The notes under the pieces are model-generated. The model was given only the letters and a program-made list of their open reading frames with translations. It was not told the origin of the DNA and ran no database searches. Below are positions 29,017 to 36,649 of a stretch of DNA of 43,929 bases, one piece after another. This DNA is from a virus, in the IMG/VR virus record IMGVR_UViG_3300037486_000239, positions 1 through 43,929 of that record. One strand, written 5' to 3'. The position numbers and the translations under genes are program-made. Numbering within the stretch: position 1 is the stretch's first letter; each line of letters opens with the position of its first letter.

Positions 29017-30469
29017 TCTCTTCCTCATTTATCGCGGACAGCTCGATCACAGGGGCAGCCGGGGCGGCTTGGCGGGCCTCTTCCTCTGCGCCCTTCAGCC
29101 TGGCCAGCTCCACATCAAACGCCTCTGTGCCTTCTTGCATTCCCTGCCAGACCAGCTTTCTCTCCAGGCTTATTGCGCTCATAGAATCCCACAATTGGGC
29201 CTCTGTGGCGGTCTCTATCGGGTCCTCGGGGATGCCATCCTGCAAAAGAACCTGTATATCCTTCTCGGCGATCTCCGGCCCGTTGAGCTGGCTCCAAAGA
29301 TGCAGCACTTTGGGTATGGCTTTCTCGGCGGCCCTGGCCAGCTTGCCGACCTTGGAGAGTGTCGGTATAAGCCTGATCCTGAGCGCTGTGCCGCTCTCGG
29401 CGGTGCCGGCGTCCTTGCCCGCCAGGAGCACCCTGGAGAGCTGGAGCATCTGCAGGAGCTGGTCCATGCTCTGTTCTATCGCGGCGTTCACGTTGGCGAG
29501 CTGGGCATCCCATACCATCAAAGACGGCGCAGAATCGCCCGCCTGCGTGATGATAGGCTGGCCGGGGCGATAGACCCATTCCTGGGTTTTGTGATCGAAC
29601 GTAGTTGCCGACTCGGGAATTACCGGCGTCGGGCTGGTGAATTTCGCCAGGACTTCGGCCCGCTGCGCAAAGAGCAGCTCCAGGGATTCGACCAGGGAGA
29701 GGACGGATGGCCTGTAGTCTGAGCGGCCATAATAGCGTTCTGAAGAGATCGCGTTGTGGACTTGGACTATGAGAATGTCATCCACGGCGGGCTTCTGGAT
29801 GCCCTGTGCATCGACCTCATGGGAGGCGAAGGCCGGGAAGTCCTTGAGCCGGAGCGGGCCTTTTAGGACTTTGCCGCCGCCCAGGATCTTCTCTATGCCC
29901 TGAACCTTAATCGGCGTGCTATCTGCGATCTGGTAGACTACGTGCTGGATCTGGCCAGCGGTGTGAATCGTGAATTTGACGAATTCGTTTTCTTCCGTTT
30001 TGCCATTTCTCTCTACAGTTTCCTTAAATGTGGTGAAAATAACATAGGCCACAACTTCACGGATATTACCCGGATTTACTACTAAGTATGTATTTTCGGG
30101 ATTTATAACCTGTATTCCAGTATCCGAAACTTCATACAACCCATGCCCGTAGCGAGAGACATCGATGAAAACTTCCTCATCGGGCCTGTCGGGCAGATCG
30201 TCTCGCGGGGCGGTAATCTCGACTTCTTCCCCGAAGAGCAGAGAAAGATAGCTGGTCGTGGCCATCTCCGGCCAGTCGAGAATGACCTTCTGCTTTTTGG
30301 GATCCTTGTCTGCATCGGCCAGATAGGCGATGTAGCGGGGAAAGATCTTCTCGTGGAGGCCGTTGTAGACCTGCCTCATGTAGGCGTGCTCTTTGAGCCT
30401 GGCGGCCTCCTCAGCATCGCGGGGCGGCCAGCTTTTGCCTTCGGCTATCCAGGAGAGATCGTTTAACAT
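28991..30469 (-). CDS. Portal protein (SPP1 Gp6-like, 492 aa)
   Basis: The size, gene order and content fit a phage portal: a helical N-terminus (SWIAEGKSWPPRDAEEAARL), crown-like strands (GLYEVSDTGIQVINPENTYL), the long-range YGRSDYRPSVLSLVESLELL stretch and a Glu/Ala-rich end. Portals form the dodecameric channel for DNA entry. It follows the terminase large subunit and methylase and overlaps minor capsid protein 2. No ribosome binding site is obvious at 30469; the start overlaps the methylase end by 7 bp. Confidence 0.75.
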   Translation of the reverse strand: MLNDLSWIAEGKSWPPRDAEEAARLKEHAYMRQVYNGLHEKIFPRYIAYLADADKDPKKQKVILDWPEMATTSYLSLLFGEEVEITAPRDDLPDRPDEEVFIDVSRYGHGLYEVSDTGIQVINPENTYLVVNPGNIREVVAYVIFTTFKETVERNGKTEENEFVKFTIHTAGQIQHVVYQIADSTPIKVQGIEKILGGGKVLKGPLRLKDFPAFASHEVDAQGIQKPAVDDILIVQVHNAISSERYYGRSDYRPSVLSLVESLELLFAQRAEVLAKFTSPTPVIPESATTFDHKTQEWVYRPGQPIITQAGDSAPSLMVWDAQLANVNAAIEQSMDQLLQMLQLSRVLLAGKDAGTAESGTALRIRLIPTLSKVGKLARAAEKAIPKVLHLWSQLNGPEIAEKDIQVLLQDGIPEDPIETATEAQLWDSMSAISLERKLVWQGMQEGTEAFDVELARLKGAEEEARQAAPAAPVIELSAINEEENAGQEPAQ

Positions 30470-31209
30470 GTTACCTTCTCTGCGAAATGTGACAGTGTCT
30501 TAGGGATCGCGGCTATGCGACGGCGGGCAATCTCGACATATTTCGGCTCTTTCTCAATGCCTATGAAATGCCTGCCAGTATTCAGAGCGGCTATGGCCGT
30601 TGTACCTGATCCAATGCAATTATCTAAGACCAAATCGCCTTCATTGGTGTAAGTCTTGATGAGGTATTCAAAGAGAGCGACGGGCTTTTGGGTGGGGTGT
30701 AGGCCCGTTTCATTTGAAAAGATTAAAACTGATGTGGGGAATCTATCGCCGCTATTATCTGTTATCCATCCAGCAACGGTTTGATCTTGCGTCGTCTCTC
30801 CTGCAGAAGAGCTTCTGCAGGAGTATGGCTTTCCTTTCGTTTTTTGCGGATAATACAAGGGCAATGATCCCGAAAAAACCAATATATTTTCGTGTCGCTT
30901 TAGAGGATATTTATTAGCGTTTAGAAATCCCCCGCCGTTGCTCTTCTGCCATATCCATTCGCACCTAAACCATTTCAAATTTGAAGTAATTAGCATTGAT
31001 GTAAACGGCTGGCTCGCCGTTAGCACAATCGCCCCATGATCCTTTATAAGCCTCTTATATTCCTTCCAAAGAGGCTCAAAAGGAATGACCTGATCCCACT
31101 TACAAGCGGTCGTGCCATATGGCAGATCGCAGAGGATCATATCAATGGACTTATCGGGGATGCCAGGCATGACCTCCAGGCAATCGCCCTGGATAACCGT
31201 GTCTATCAT
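30463..31209 (-). CDS. DNA adenine methyltransferase, beta class (248 aa)
   Basis: The start MIDTVIQGDCLEVMPGIPDK at 31209 is fixed by an ATGA overlap with the zinc-finger gene. Catalytic motif IV is DLPYGTTACKWD near residue 28, the SAM-binding motif I, DNCIGSGTTAIAA, is near residue 201; this order marks the beta class (N6-adenine or N4-cytosine), and DLPY favours adenine. It ends with GRHFIGIEKEPKYVEIARR as in complete enzymes. Solitary viral methylases protect DNA from host restriction. Its position between terminase and portal is unusual. Confidence 0.85.
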   Translation of the reverse strand: MIDTVIQGDCLEVMPGIPDKSIDMILCDLPYGTTACKWDQVIPFEPLWKEYKRLIKDHGAIVLTASQPFTSMLITSNLKWFRCEWIWQKSNGGGFLNANKYPLKRHENILVFSGSLPLYYPQKTKGKPYSCRSSSAGETTQDQTVAGWITDNSGDRFPTSVLIFSNETGLHPTQKPVALFEYLIKTYTNEGDLVLDNCIGSGTTAIAALNTGRHFIGIEKEPKYVEIARRRIAAIPKTLSHFAEKVTC

Positions 31210-31430
31210 TTCTGCTCTGGTATCCTTCCAGCTTCTTCTATCGCCTTGTAATCGTTTTCTTGAATTCGATGATAGCAGCCCTGGCAGCATAGGCGATCCT
31301 GCAGCACGGTAAGCCCGAGCTTGTTTGGCGTGATGCCCGGCACATGTGGCACAATTGGGGTGAACTCGATCCTGGCCACTGGCACCGGGAACTCCTGGCG
31401 GATGGGCTGGCCGCAAAATAAGCAGATCAT
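31206..31430 (-). CDS. Zinc-finger protein beside the terminase (74 aa)
   Basis: Four Cys (CLFCGQ near residue 3 and CCQGCYHR near residue 48) form a probable zinc site, and the middle is strand-rich (VPVARIEFTPIVPHV). It overlaps the terminase stop by ATGA and the methylase start by ATGA. Possible partner in packaging or a DNA-binding adaptor. No family name given. Confidence 0.65.
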   Translation of the reverse strand: MICLFCGQPIRQEFPVPVARIEFTPIVPHVPGITPNKLGLTVLQDRLCCQGCYHRIQENDYKAIEEAGRIPEQK

Positions 31431-32641
31431 GATATCCTCTGTTCGATAGCTCTCATGTACCCATACCGCAATGCATCCAGAGCGTGATCGCCCTGCTTAA
31501 CGGGCTTGTCTTCGCCGTTTTCTTGTGCTTTCGTGTCCCAAACATAGCCAGGGAACTCCTCGATAAGATGGGTGCAAGATTCGTGAATCATGAGTTTCCC
31601 TGTCGTCAGCCCTGTAGCCACTGAGCGGATGCCATCCAGAACGGAATTGTTTGCATCTGTTAAACCGTGCGTGCCTTGCTGCCTGAGCGTTGCCCGGAAC
31701 GAAGCCGCCGAGGGATCGACAAGCACGTTTGATGGATGGATGCCTTTTAGGAATTCCTGCATGTCCTTGGCATACTCGGCATCAGTCTTTTGCCGCCCTC
31801 TGGCAGCAGAATCATAATAATATTCCTTGAATGCTATCCAGCGCCGGGCCTTGAAGTCATAGCCCAAAGCAATGAAAGAGGTAGGGTTGACCGTACCATA
31901 ATCGACACCCACCACGATAGAAGCGAATTGAGGAAGATCGTGAACGATATGCCGCCCTTCATCAAACATATCGTAGATTGCGCCTTCGGCTGCGACCCAT
32001 AAGCCCAGGATATACCGCTTATAAAAGAGCCCGGTATATTGCCGTTTGAGCCTATCCTTGACCTTCTCCGAGAGGAAAGGATTGTCGTCTAAAACGAAAT
32101 GCCAATGCCTACCATCAACTTTATCCAGCCGATCCATGTAATCTTTTTTCAGGTAGTGGTTGGGCGGGCCAGGGTTGAACGTAGCCAGGACCTTGAACGA
32201 TTCGGCATCCGTTCTGGTGCCGAGCATCTGCCAGACTTCATGAGGATAGGTTTCGGCCTCATCGCAGTAAGCCCCTACAAAGCCCTTGCCCTGTAGCTTG
32301 GTAGCCGCCCTGATGTTATCAGCGCCGAATAGGTATATTGGCCGCCCGAAGAGGTATAAAGTGCTTGTACCGCGATTGAGGCGGGCCATTTGCGGGCCTA
32401 CCAGATCAGTCAACGGATAAAGGACGTTCTGGATAAGAGTTTCGCGGGTCTTTCCAAGCATGGCGAGCGGGCCAGGCGGTGCAATGTTCTCCACCCAATC
32501 AGCCCAGGCCAGGATGGAGCCGAAAGTCTTCGATGATCTGACAGCGCCCTCTAGGAGAAAATAGGTCGAATCCCGATCATAAATGAACTCATCCCATGCC
32601 TCAGCCGCTTTGCACGACTTCGGTAGGGGTTTCCATGCCAT
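31427..32641 (-). CDS. Terminase large subunit (404 aa)
   Basis: An ATPase-nuclease. The N-terminal ATPase has the Walker A variant EGAVRSSKT (31-39) and Walker B YCDEAE (D127, E128); ATLATFNPGPPN-type coupling residues follow (VLATFNPGPPNHYLK). The C-terminal RNase H-like nuclease begins VVGVDYGTVNPTSF (D247), with a second acid NVLVDPSAASFRA and a final GDHALDALRYG helix. The PBSX/T4-like terminase cuts DNA and drives packaging. The product is slightly short of the usual 420-450. It overlaps the end of the small subunit by 41 bp. Confidence 0.92.
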   Translation of the reverse strand: MAWKPLPKSCKAAEAWDEFIYDRDSTYFLLEGAVRSSKTFGSILAWADWVENIAPPGPLAMLGKTRETLIQNVLYPLTDLVGPQMARLNRGTSTLYLFGRPIYLFGADNIRAATKLQGKGFVGAYCDEAETYPHEVWQMLGTRTDAESFKVLATFNPGPPNHYLKKDYMDRLDKVDGRHWHFVLDDNPFLSEKVKDRLKRQYTGLFYKRYILGLWVAAEGAIYDMFDEGRHIVHDLPQFASIVVGVDYGTVNPTSFIALGYDFKARRWIAFKEYYYDSAARGRQKTDAEYAKDMQEFLKGIHPSNVLVDPSAASFRATLRQQGTHGLTDANNSVLDGIRSVATGLTTGKLMIHESCTHLIEEFPGYVWDTKAQENGEDKPVKQGDHALDALRYGYMRAIEQRIS

Positions 32642-33062
32642 TTTTTCGCTCTTCGTGGATGGCTTCTCTCATCTCGGCCAGCCCGGATTTTGTGCTATCG
32701 GTTTGCAGCGGCTCTAAATTTTTTCGCTTATCTTCCAGGATGCCATAAGAGATCATCAAATCCTTGTAGTCCTTCGGAGTCACCGGCCCGCCCAGGAACT
32801 CCTCCAGCCTGGCGAAGAGCTTGTCATTAAGGGCGAGCCGCCTTTCCCGGCCATAGGCTATACACGCAGCCGTGGCGTTTGCTGTCTGCGCTTTTTTTTG
32901 TTCGGGGCCGTTCGCGAACTGTTCGCTTTTCAGGATTTTATGGAGCCATTCGTTTATAGTAGACTTAGACCGACCAAGTTCTTTCGCAATCTGCCCCTGC
33001 GAAAGACCATTTCCATTATCATATAATTCTATAATCTTTTTAATTTCTTCTTCGGTTGGCAC
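32601..33062 (-). CDS. Terminase small subunit / HTH protein (153 aa)
   Basis: GTG start at 33062. The N-terminal helix-turn-helix (PTEEEIKKIIELYDNGNGLS, then GQIAKELGRSKSTINEWLHK) is of the kind used by small terminase subunits to recognise the packaging site; the C-terminal two-thirds is helical and charged, suiting oligomerisation. It overlaps the large subunit. The non-coding tract immediately upstream is a good candidate for the packaging site. Confidence 0.7.
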   Translation of the reverse strand: MPTEEEIKKIIELYDNGNGLSQGQIAKELGRSKSTINEWLHKILKSEQFANGPEQKKAQTANATAACIAYGRERRLALNDKLFARLEEFLGGPVTPKDYKDLMISYGILEDKRKNLEPLQTDSTKSGLAEMREAIHEERKNGMETPTEVVQSG

Positions 33063-33370
33063 ATAGAATCAATCCAGTTGTAAGTAAGTAGAAACGGGCT
33101 GGCCGGGCTTTCGCTTTAGGTGAGTGTAGGAGGAAAGTAACGAATCCCGATGGCTCAGGATATGGCCCGGCCAGGCCGGTTACGTAGGGGTAACAAGAAA
33201 GGAAGCCGCGTACGGCTTCCCGAAGCTGGCAGCATGCCAATGAGCTGACGGCTTGCATGAAGGGGGTAACGGGGAATGCCCAGGCGAAGGCGTTGGGCCT
33301 TCGGGAAACTCCGGGGACGTTGGGCCAGCCTTTGCCGGGCAGGACCGGAATGGAGGTTCTGATTGGATGA
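33063..33370. other. 308-bp non-coding, structured region; candidate packaging site or RNA
   Basis: No supported gene lies here; the ORFs that cross it are Pro-rich shadows. It is GC-rich and full of inverted repeats: a 10-bp pair CTGGCCGGGC / GCCCGGCCAG (33099-33108 and 33165-33174), a GTTAC/GTAAC hairpin (33179-33193), and an 8-bp stem GGAAGCCG-CGTA-CGGCTTCC (33201-33220). It lies directly before the terminase small subunit, where pac or cos sites occur. It could also encode a structured RNA. Confidence 0.5.
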
Positions 33371-33523
33371 TCAGGATTGCTTGAGCCAACCGCCCAGGAT
33401 TAGACAGAGTCGATCAAACTCTTTCGGCTCGCCCTCGATCCTTAGGCCCTGGCCGGTGACTGTGATCTTTGGAAGCTTCGCGGCAGCTCCGTCTTCCCAC
33501 AAATCAAGATCCACGGTGCGCAT
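33371..33523 (-). CDS. Small protein, function unknown (50 aa)
   Basis: The start MRTVDLDLWEDGAAAKLPKI at 33523 follows the upstream small gene, which it overlaps by 20 bp; a longer frame is a shadow. Strand-rich (ITVTGQGLRIEGEPKEFDRL) with a helical end. Last gene of the early transcript before the non-coding tract. No family. Confidence 0.6.
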   Translation of the reverse strand: MRTVDLDLWEDGAAAKLPKITVTGQGLRIEGEPKEFDRLCLILGGWLKQS

Positions 33524-33617
33524 CGTTCGGCCTCCGCGCTTCGTCTGCGTCGATATGATGCTTCTTGAATCGCCGGACCTCATCCGGCTCCGGATCGGTC
33601 AGGCATGGAAAATTCAT
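33504..33617 (-). CDS. Tiny protein, function unknown (37 aa)
   Basis: MNFPCLTDPEPDEVRRFKKH and HIDADEARRPNDAHRGS. GAGGT stands 7 nt before the ATG. Basic and acidic residues alternate, probably helical. It overlaps the next gene. A hairpin at 33643-33681 stands upstream in its leader. Confidence 0.5.
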   Translation of the reverse strand: MNFPCLTDPEPDEVRRFKKHHIDADEARRPNDAHRGS

Positions 33618-33642
33618 ATCAAAACCTCGGATAAAAGGGATG

Positions 33643-33681
33643 CCCCGGCGAAGGGAGTAATCCTTCTTTGAGCAACCGGGG
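33643..33681. other. Nested hairpin before the 37-aa gene
   Basis: Outer CCCCGG / CCGGGG arms (33643-33648 and 33676-33681) with an inner GAAGG / CCTTC pair (33650-33654 and 33662-33666). It lies between the zinc-ribbon gene end and the start at 33617 and may be an intergenic RNA structure or a leader. No T-run follows closely. Confidence 0.45.
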
Positions 33682-33690
33682 AATTATTAT

Positions 33691-34101
33691 TTATTTTAGT
33701 GCTTTTCGCCTTCGTAAGCTAGGGACTTCATCATCATCAAACAAATTATTTCCCCATTTAGCCCACGCGCGGTGGTTATGTTCTTCTCTATATTTCAGCG
33801 GTCTCTCCATCACCAATAAGCCACAGTGAGGACAACTACGAGATTGGCCTACCAACGTCGTACATTTTGGACAAATCCAGTCCGTTATATGCGGTTTTCC
33901 ATACTTTGAAGTTGATAAAATTGGTATCCATCCGCCCCGCACCGGAGAACCATGAAAAGTAGAGCGCCCATGCTCTAGCGGCTGCCGGCCTGGCCTAAAT
34001 GCTTCAGCATCCGGCGAAGTCGGAGAAGCTGCGATACCTTCTTTAGAAACAAACGTATTTATATCTTTCGTATGATCACCATCCACGTTTAGGCTGCTCA
34101 T
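33691..34101 (-). CDS. Zinc-ribbon protein (136 aa)
   Basis: The first 75 residues are polar and Pro/Ser-rich (disordered: IAASPTSPDAEAFRPGRQPL), followed by a zinc ribbon CPKCTTLVGQSRSCPHCG (about residues 77-94) and a basic tail ending VPSLRRRKALK. It may be a nucleic-acid-binding adaptor in the replication block. It overlaps the upstream wHTH gene by 26 bp. Confidence 0.65.
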   Translation of the reverse strand: MSSLNVDGDHTKDINTFVSKEGIAASPTSPDAEAFRPGRQPLEHGRSTFHGSPVRGGWIPILSTSKYGKPHITDWICPKCTTLVGQSRSCPHCGLLVMERPLKYREEHNHRAWAKWGNNLFDDDEVPSLRRRKALK

Positions 34102-34291
34102 TTCGCCCCCGGATCGCGTATATCATATATCGCTTTCCTGATTTCTTCCTGACCAGATCGCCATCCCGGAAGCACGCCAGAACATCCTTTCGCACGTTCT
34201 CGCGATCCTGGCCGACCCCCGCCGCGATCTCCCTCAGCTCGTGCCATCCATCGTGCCCTTTCGCCCAGGCCAGAACTTCCCTCTGGCCCAT
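34076..34291 (-). CDS. Winged-helix DNA-binding protein (71 aa)
   Basis: MGQREVLAWAKGHDGWHELR, EIAAGVGQDRENVRKDVLAC, then GDLVRKKSGKRYMIYAI: helix, recognition helix, and a basic wing. The start lies directly after the 38-aa gene stop. A small transcriptional regulator of viral or host genes is likely. No operator known. Confidence 0.7.
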   Translation of the reverse strand: MGQREVLAWAKGHDGWHELREIAAGVGQDRENVRKDVLACFRDGDLVRKKSGKRYMIYAIRGRNEQPKRGW

Positions 34292-34408
34292 CTATGCGCC
34301 CCCCAAAAGCCGCCTGATCTCGTATATCCGTTGAGCCGGCGTTAGGTTGGAATTGTGGCATAGATCATGTACTTGGATCAACAGCAATTCTCGCGAAATA
34401 TCATCCAT
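34292..34408 (-). CDS. Tiny protein (38 aa)
   Basis: MDDISRELLLIQVHDLCHNS then TPAQRIYEIRRLLGGA. Helical. It overlaps the glutaredoxin gene end by 8 bp and its stop touches the next ATG. No family recognised; accepted for the tight spacing. Confidence 0.55.
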   Translation of the reverse strand: MDDISRELLLIQVHDLCHNSNLTPAQRIYEIRRLLGGA

Positions 34409-34652
34409 GCAGGATTCCCTCCAAATCAAGCAGATTGTCTTTGCTGTCCACCAGATACGACCTCTGATAGAGCGTCTTGCCGACGCACATGGCCGGGCAG
34501 CTCGTAATGTAAACGTCGTGCGTAAGCATGAAAGTCCACCCCTCGGCGGTCGTCACATCTACCTCTTCATATGCGATGCCCTGCCCATCCAGGTGGGCCT
34601 TCAGTGCCTTGCAGCCGGGGCAGGCCGGGGTGGAGAAGATTATGATCCTCAT
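34401..34652 (-). CDS. Glutaredoxin-like protein (83 aa)
   Basis: MRIIIFSTPACPGCKALKAH carries the CPGC redox pair at residues 11-14 on a thioredoxin-fold start; SYLVDSKDNLLDLEGILHG ends the fold, and a SCPAMCVGKT segment holds the cis-Pro region. Such proteins reduce ribonucleotide reductase or other disulfides, often used by viruses for DNA precursor supply. No ribonucleotide reductase lies in this window. Coupled by ATGA to the 53-aa gene. Confidence 0.75.
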   Translation of the reverse strand: MRIIIFSTPACPGCKALKAHLDGQGIAYEEVDVTTAEGWTFMLTHDVYITSCPAMCVGKTLYQRSYLVDSKDNLLDLEGILHG

Positions 34653-34810
34653 TCCTCGCCCCCTTCATCATATGCGATATATCCTCTCATATCTCCCTTG
34701 AAATTCGTACATTCCCGGAAAAATGAAACGAATATCCTCAACAGCTTTTCGGCTTGCACCGTCCCATATCGCGATACATCCAATTCAATCACCGCTTTCA
34801 TGGCCTTCAT
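34649..34810 (-). CDS. Small protein next to the ERCC4 nuclease (53 aa)
   Basis: MKAMKAVIELDVSRYGTVQA, EKLLRIFVSFFRECTNF and a polar end. ATGA overlaps with the nuclease (34807-34810) and the glutaredoxin (34649-34652). Alpha-beta. No family; the coupling suggests it belongs to the repair/replication operon. Confidence 0.65.
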   Translation of the reverse strand: MKAMKAVIELDVSRYGTVQAEKLLRIFVSFFRECTNFKGDMRGYIAYDEGGEE

Positions 34811-35622
34811 TCCATCACCTCGATACTTTTCCTTATCTTCTCATCCAGCTTCGGCCCAATGCCCTTGCAGCCCGCCAGGCCGCCCGTAAAGCCATCTTTG
34901 GGCCTCAAGCATACATTGAACCTTTCCAGGACGCTCGCCGCCTTCTTGGGGCCCACACCGCGCCCTGCAATGATGCTCAGGCCCACTTCTAGCCTCTCTC
35001 CATTGGCCGGAGCCGGCGCAAATCCGCTCAGGTCTCCGCCCTCCAGGATCTTGCGGACCCGGAGGAGCATGCGCTTGTAGGAATCGGTCTTGAGCCGCCA
35101 GACATGGATATTCAGGGCTATACAGTTTGCCTCAAAGCCCTCTACCATCCGGAAATATTCCATAAGTTTTTCGGGATCTACCCGATGCCCCTGGTTGCCA
35201 TGCCCGGAGGCTTTCCTGATTGCCGCGCCAACGTCATTGTCATCGCCCAGGACCACGATGATAAGAGGCACCTGCAGCTCCCTGGCTACCAGGATCTGCT
35301 GCCAGAGATGGCCGTTTAGGATGGAGCCGAGGTAGTCGCTATTCCCGTCCTCTGAGAAGTCCTTGAGTTCGACGTGTAGCGATTTTATAGGCGTCCACTG
35401 ATTACAATTTAGAACCTTTCCAGATGCCTCTTTACACCCATCGAAAAACTGACATTTCGGCGGACAATCCCCGCCAGCTTGAAACTGCAGGTCGAACGGC
35501 GGCTCCTGGCCGCCTTCCACAAGCTTGAATCGTTCGTCCTCCGCAATCGCCTTCCTAACACGCTCGCCCCGCTGCCCCATATCCTCATTAAACGAGATCG
35601 AGACGGAGATGGGCGGGGTCAT
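34807..35622 (-). CDS. ERCC4/XPF-type nuclease with helix-hairpin-helix (271 aa)
   Basis: The first 165 residues look like an ERCC4 nuclease: PPFDLQF then SLHVELKDFSEDGNSDYLGS (E-x-K at 85-87) and GHLWQQILVARE. The C-terminal third carries two HhH motifs, IIAGRGVGPKKAASVL and LAGCKGIGPKLDEKI, for DNA binding. A Cys cluster (C53, C57, C63, C73) is inserted between the acidic strand and the E-x-K, possibly a metal site. Homologues cut branched or flap DNA. The usual GDxxERK motif is degenerate, so activity is not certain. Typical of archaeal lineages. Confidence 0.75.
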   Translation of the reverse strand: MTPPISVSISFNEDMGQRGERVRKAIAEDERFKLVEGGQEPPFDLQFQAGGDCPPKCQFFDGCKEASGKVLNCNQWTPIKSLHVELKDFSEDGNSDYLGSILNGHLWQQILVARELQVPLIIVVLGDDNDVGAAIRKASGHGNQGHRVDPEKLMEYFRMVEGFEANCIALNIHVWRLKTDSYKRMLLRVRKILEGGDLSGFAPAPANGERLEVGLSIIAGRGVGPKKAASVLERFNVCLRPKDGFTGGLAGCKGIGPKLDEKIRKSIEVME

Positions 35623-36197
35623 GCTTTGCCCTCCCCGAATATCTCAGGCATCTCACGGGAAAGCTGCTCGCGGGCTCTGTCTTTCCATGCATCCATGACG
35701 AACATCCCATTTCCGTACATGATATGATGCATATATTGGGCTTGCTTTTCCACCAGGGCGTCCTTAAGCGCCTGGTTGGCGGCTTCCATATCCAGCATCA
35801 TGCTATGCTGGTCGCTTGATAGCGCCCTTAGTAGCCCTGTCTCGGCTTCCAGCTCGGCTATGTGCTCGTCTTTTGCCGCCATTGTCGGAGAATTCCACGA
35901 CTTCGCAAATTTCTCAAGATGACATCCCACCGACAACACGAAAGCGATTTCGCCGCGCTCGTTTTCTGGCACATCGAGCAGCCGGGAAAGCTCCTGACAC
36001 CATGCAATCAGCTCAGGAGTCCCGAAGGATTCCACCGGCGCGCTGATGACCTTTTCCAGCCCATCGATCTCATCCAGGAGCACGGGCAGCATCGCCGCCT
36101 GGTCCACCAATATTTTCAGATCCTCATCTATCTCATTCCCGGTTAGGTGGAATGATGCTTTCCCGCACAGCCCGCGAGCCTTCGCTATGTCGATCAT
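35619..36197 (-). CDS. Helical protein, function unknown (192 aa)
   Basis: MIDIAKARGLCGKASFHLTG, EIDEDLKILVDQAAMLPVLL, then a long coil (AAKDEHIAELEAETGLLRAL, QHSMMLDMEAANQALKDALV). It ends EMPEIFGEGKA. Coupled by ATGA on both sides (151-aa gene and nuclease). Likely an oligomerising protein of the replication block. No family. Confidence 0.65.
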   Translation of the reverse strand: MIDIAKARGLCGKASFHLTGNEIDEDLKILVDQAAMLPVLLDEIDGLEKVISAPVESFGTPELIAWCQELSRLLDVPENERGEIAFVLSVGCHLEKFAKSWNSPTMAAKDEHIAELEAETGLLRALSSDQHSMMLDMEAANQALKDALVEKQAQYMHHIMYGNGMFVMDAWKDRAREQLSREMPEIFGEGKA

Positions 36198-36649
36198 TCC
36201 CGATCCCCCGCCAAGCGCACTTCCATCGTCGCGTTATTCTCTTTTAGGAATGCCTTCATCGCAGGCACTTCCGCAAAATCCTCCAGGCTCCTCTGCGTCT
36301 TGCCCGCCAGGATCTTCTCAGCTATCTCCTGTGAGCCCAACTTGCGAGCCGCCAGGCCCGCTTTTGCATACTCGACGATCTGCAGAAGCGCCGATTCGCA
36401 GATATGAATCTTCGATGCCCTGACGCCTTCCTCATCCTCATAAGATGGCATGTTTGTGGCTAGCCTATCCACGGCTGAATAGATCATATCCCGAGTCAGC
36501 GCCATAGCCGGCACAAAATCCGGCTCGTCCCGAAGATGCAGACACGCCTTTTCTATCAGCTCTCTCGCGTCCTCGATGCTATGCAGGCCCGAAGCGGTGT
36601 TTAATATCGCTATGGCCATCTCGACTTTTCCGTTGCTCATCCTTTTCAT
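36194..36649 (-). CDS. Helical protein after the primase gene (151 aa)
   Basis: MKRMSNGKVEMAIAILNTAS, DARELIEKACLHLRDEPDFV, with helices to the end (EIAEKILAGKTQRSLEDF). The start 36649 overlaps the primase stop as ATGA; an ATG at 36640 is also possible. Acidic and helical. No family. It may assist replication by its place. Confidence 0.65.
   Translation of the reverse strand: MKRMSNGKVEMAIAILNTASGLHSIEDARELIEKACLHLRDEPDFVPAMALTRDMIYSAVDRLATNMPSYEDEEGVRASKIHICESALLQIVEYAKAGLAARKLGSQEIAEKILAGKTQRSLEDFAEVPAMKAFLKENNATMEVRLAGDRE

Noticed and set aside
33201-33220. Group II intron domain V-like hairpin
   Set aside because: The stem is perfect but lacks the internal bulge and the distal helix, and no intron-encoded protein is nearby.
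33130-33300. Resemblance to an RNase P RNA core (GAGGAAAGT)
   Set aside because: Only one short core match; the partner conserved region near the 3' end is not present.
33180-33389. 69-aa Pro/Ser-rich minus-strand ORF
   Set aside because: No start signal, biased composition and no coupling; the region is better read as non-coding.
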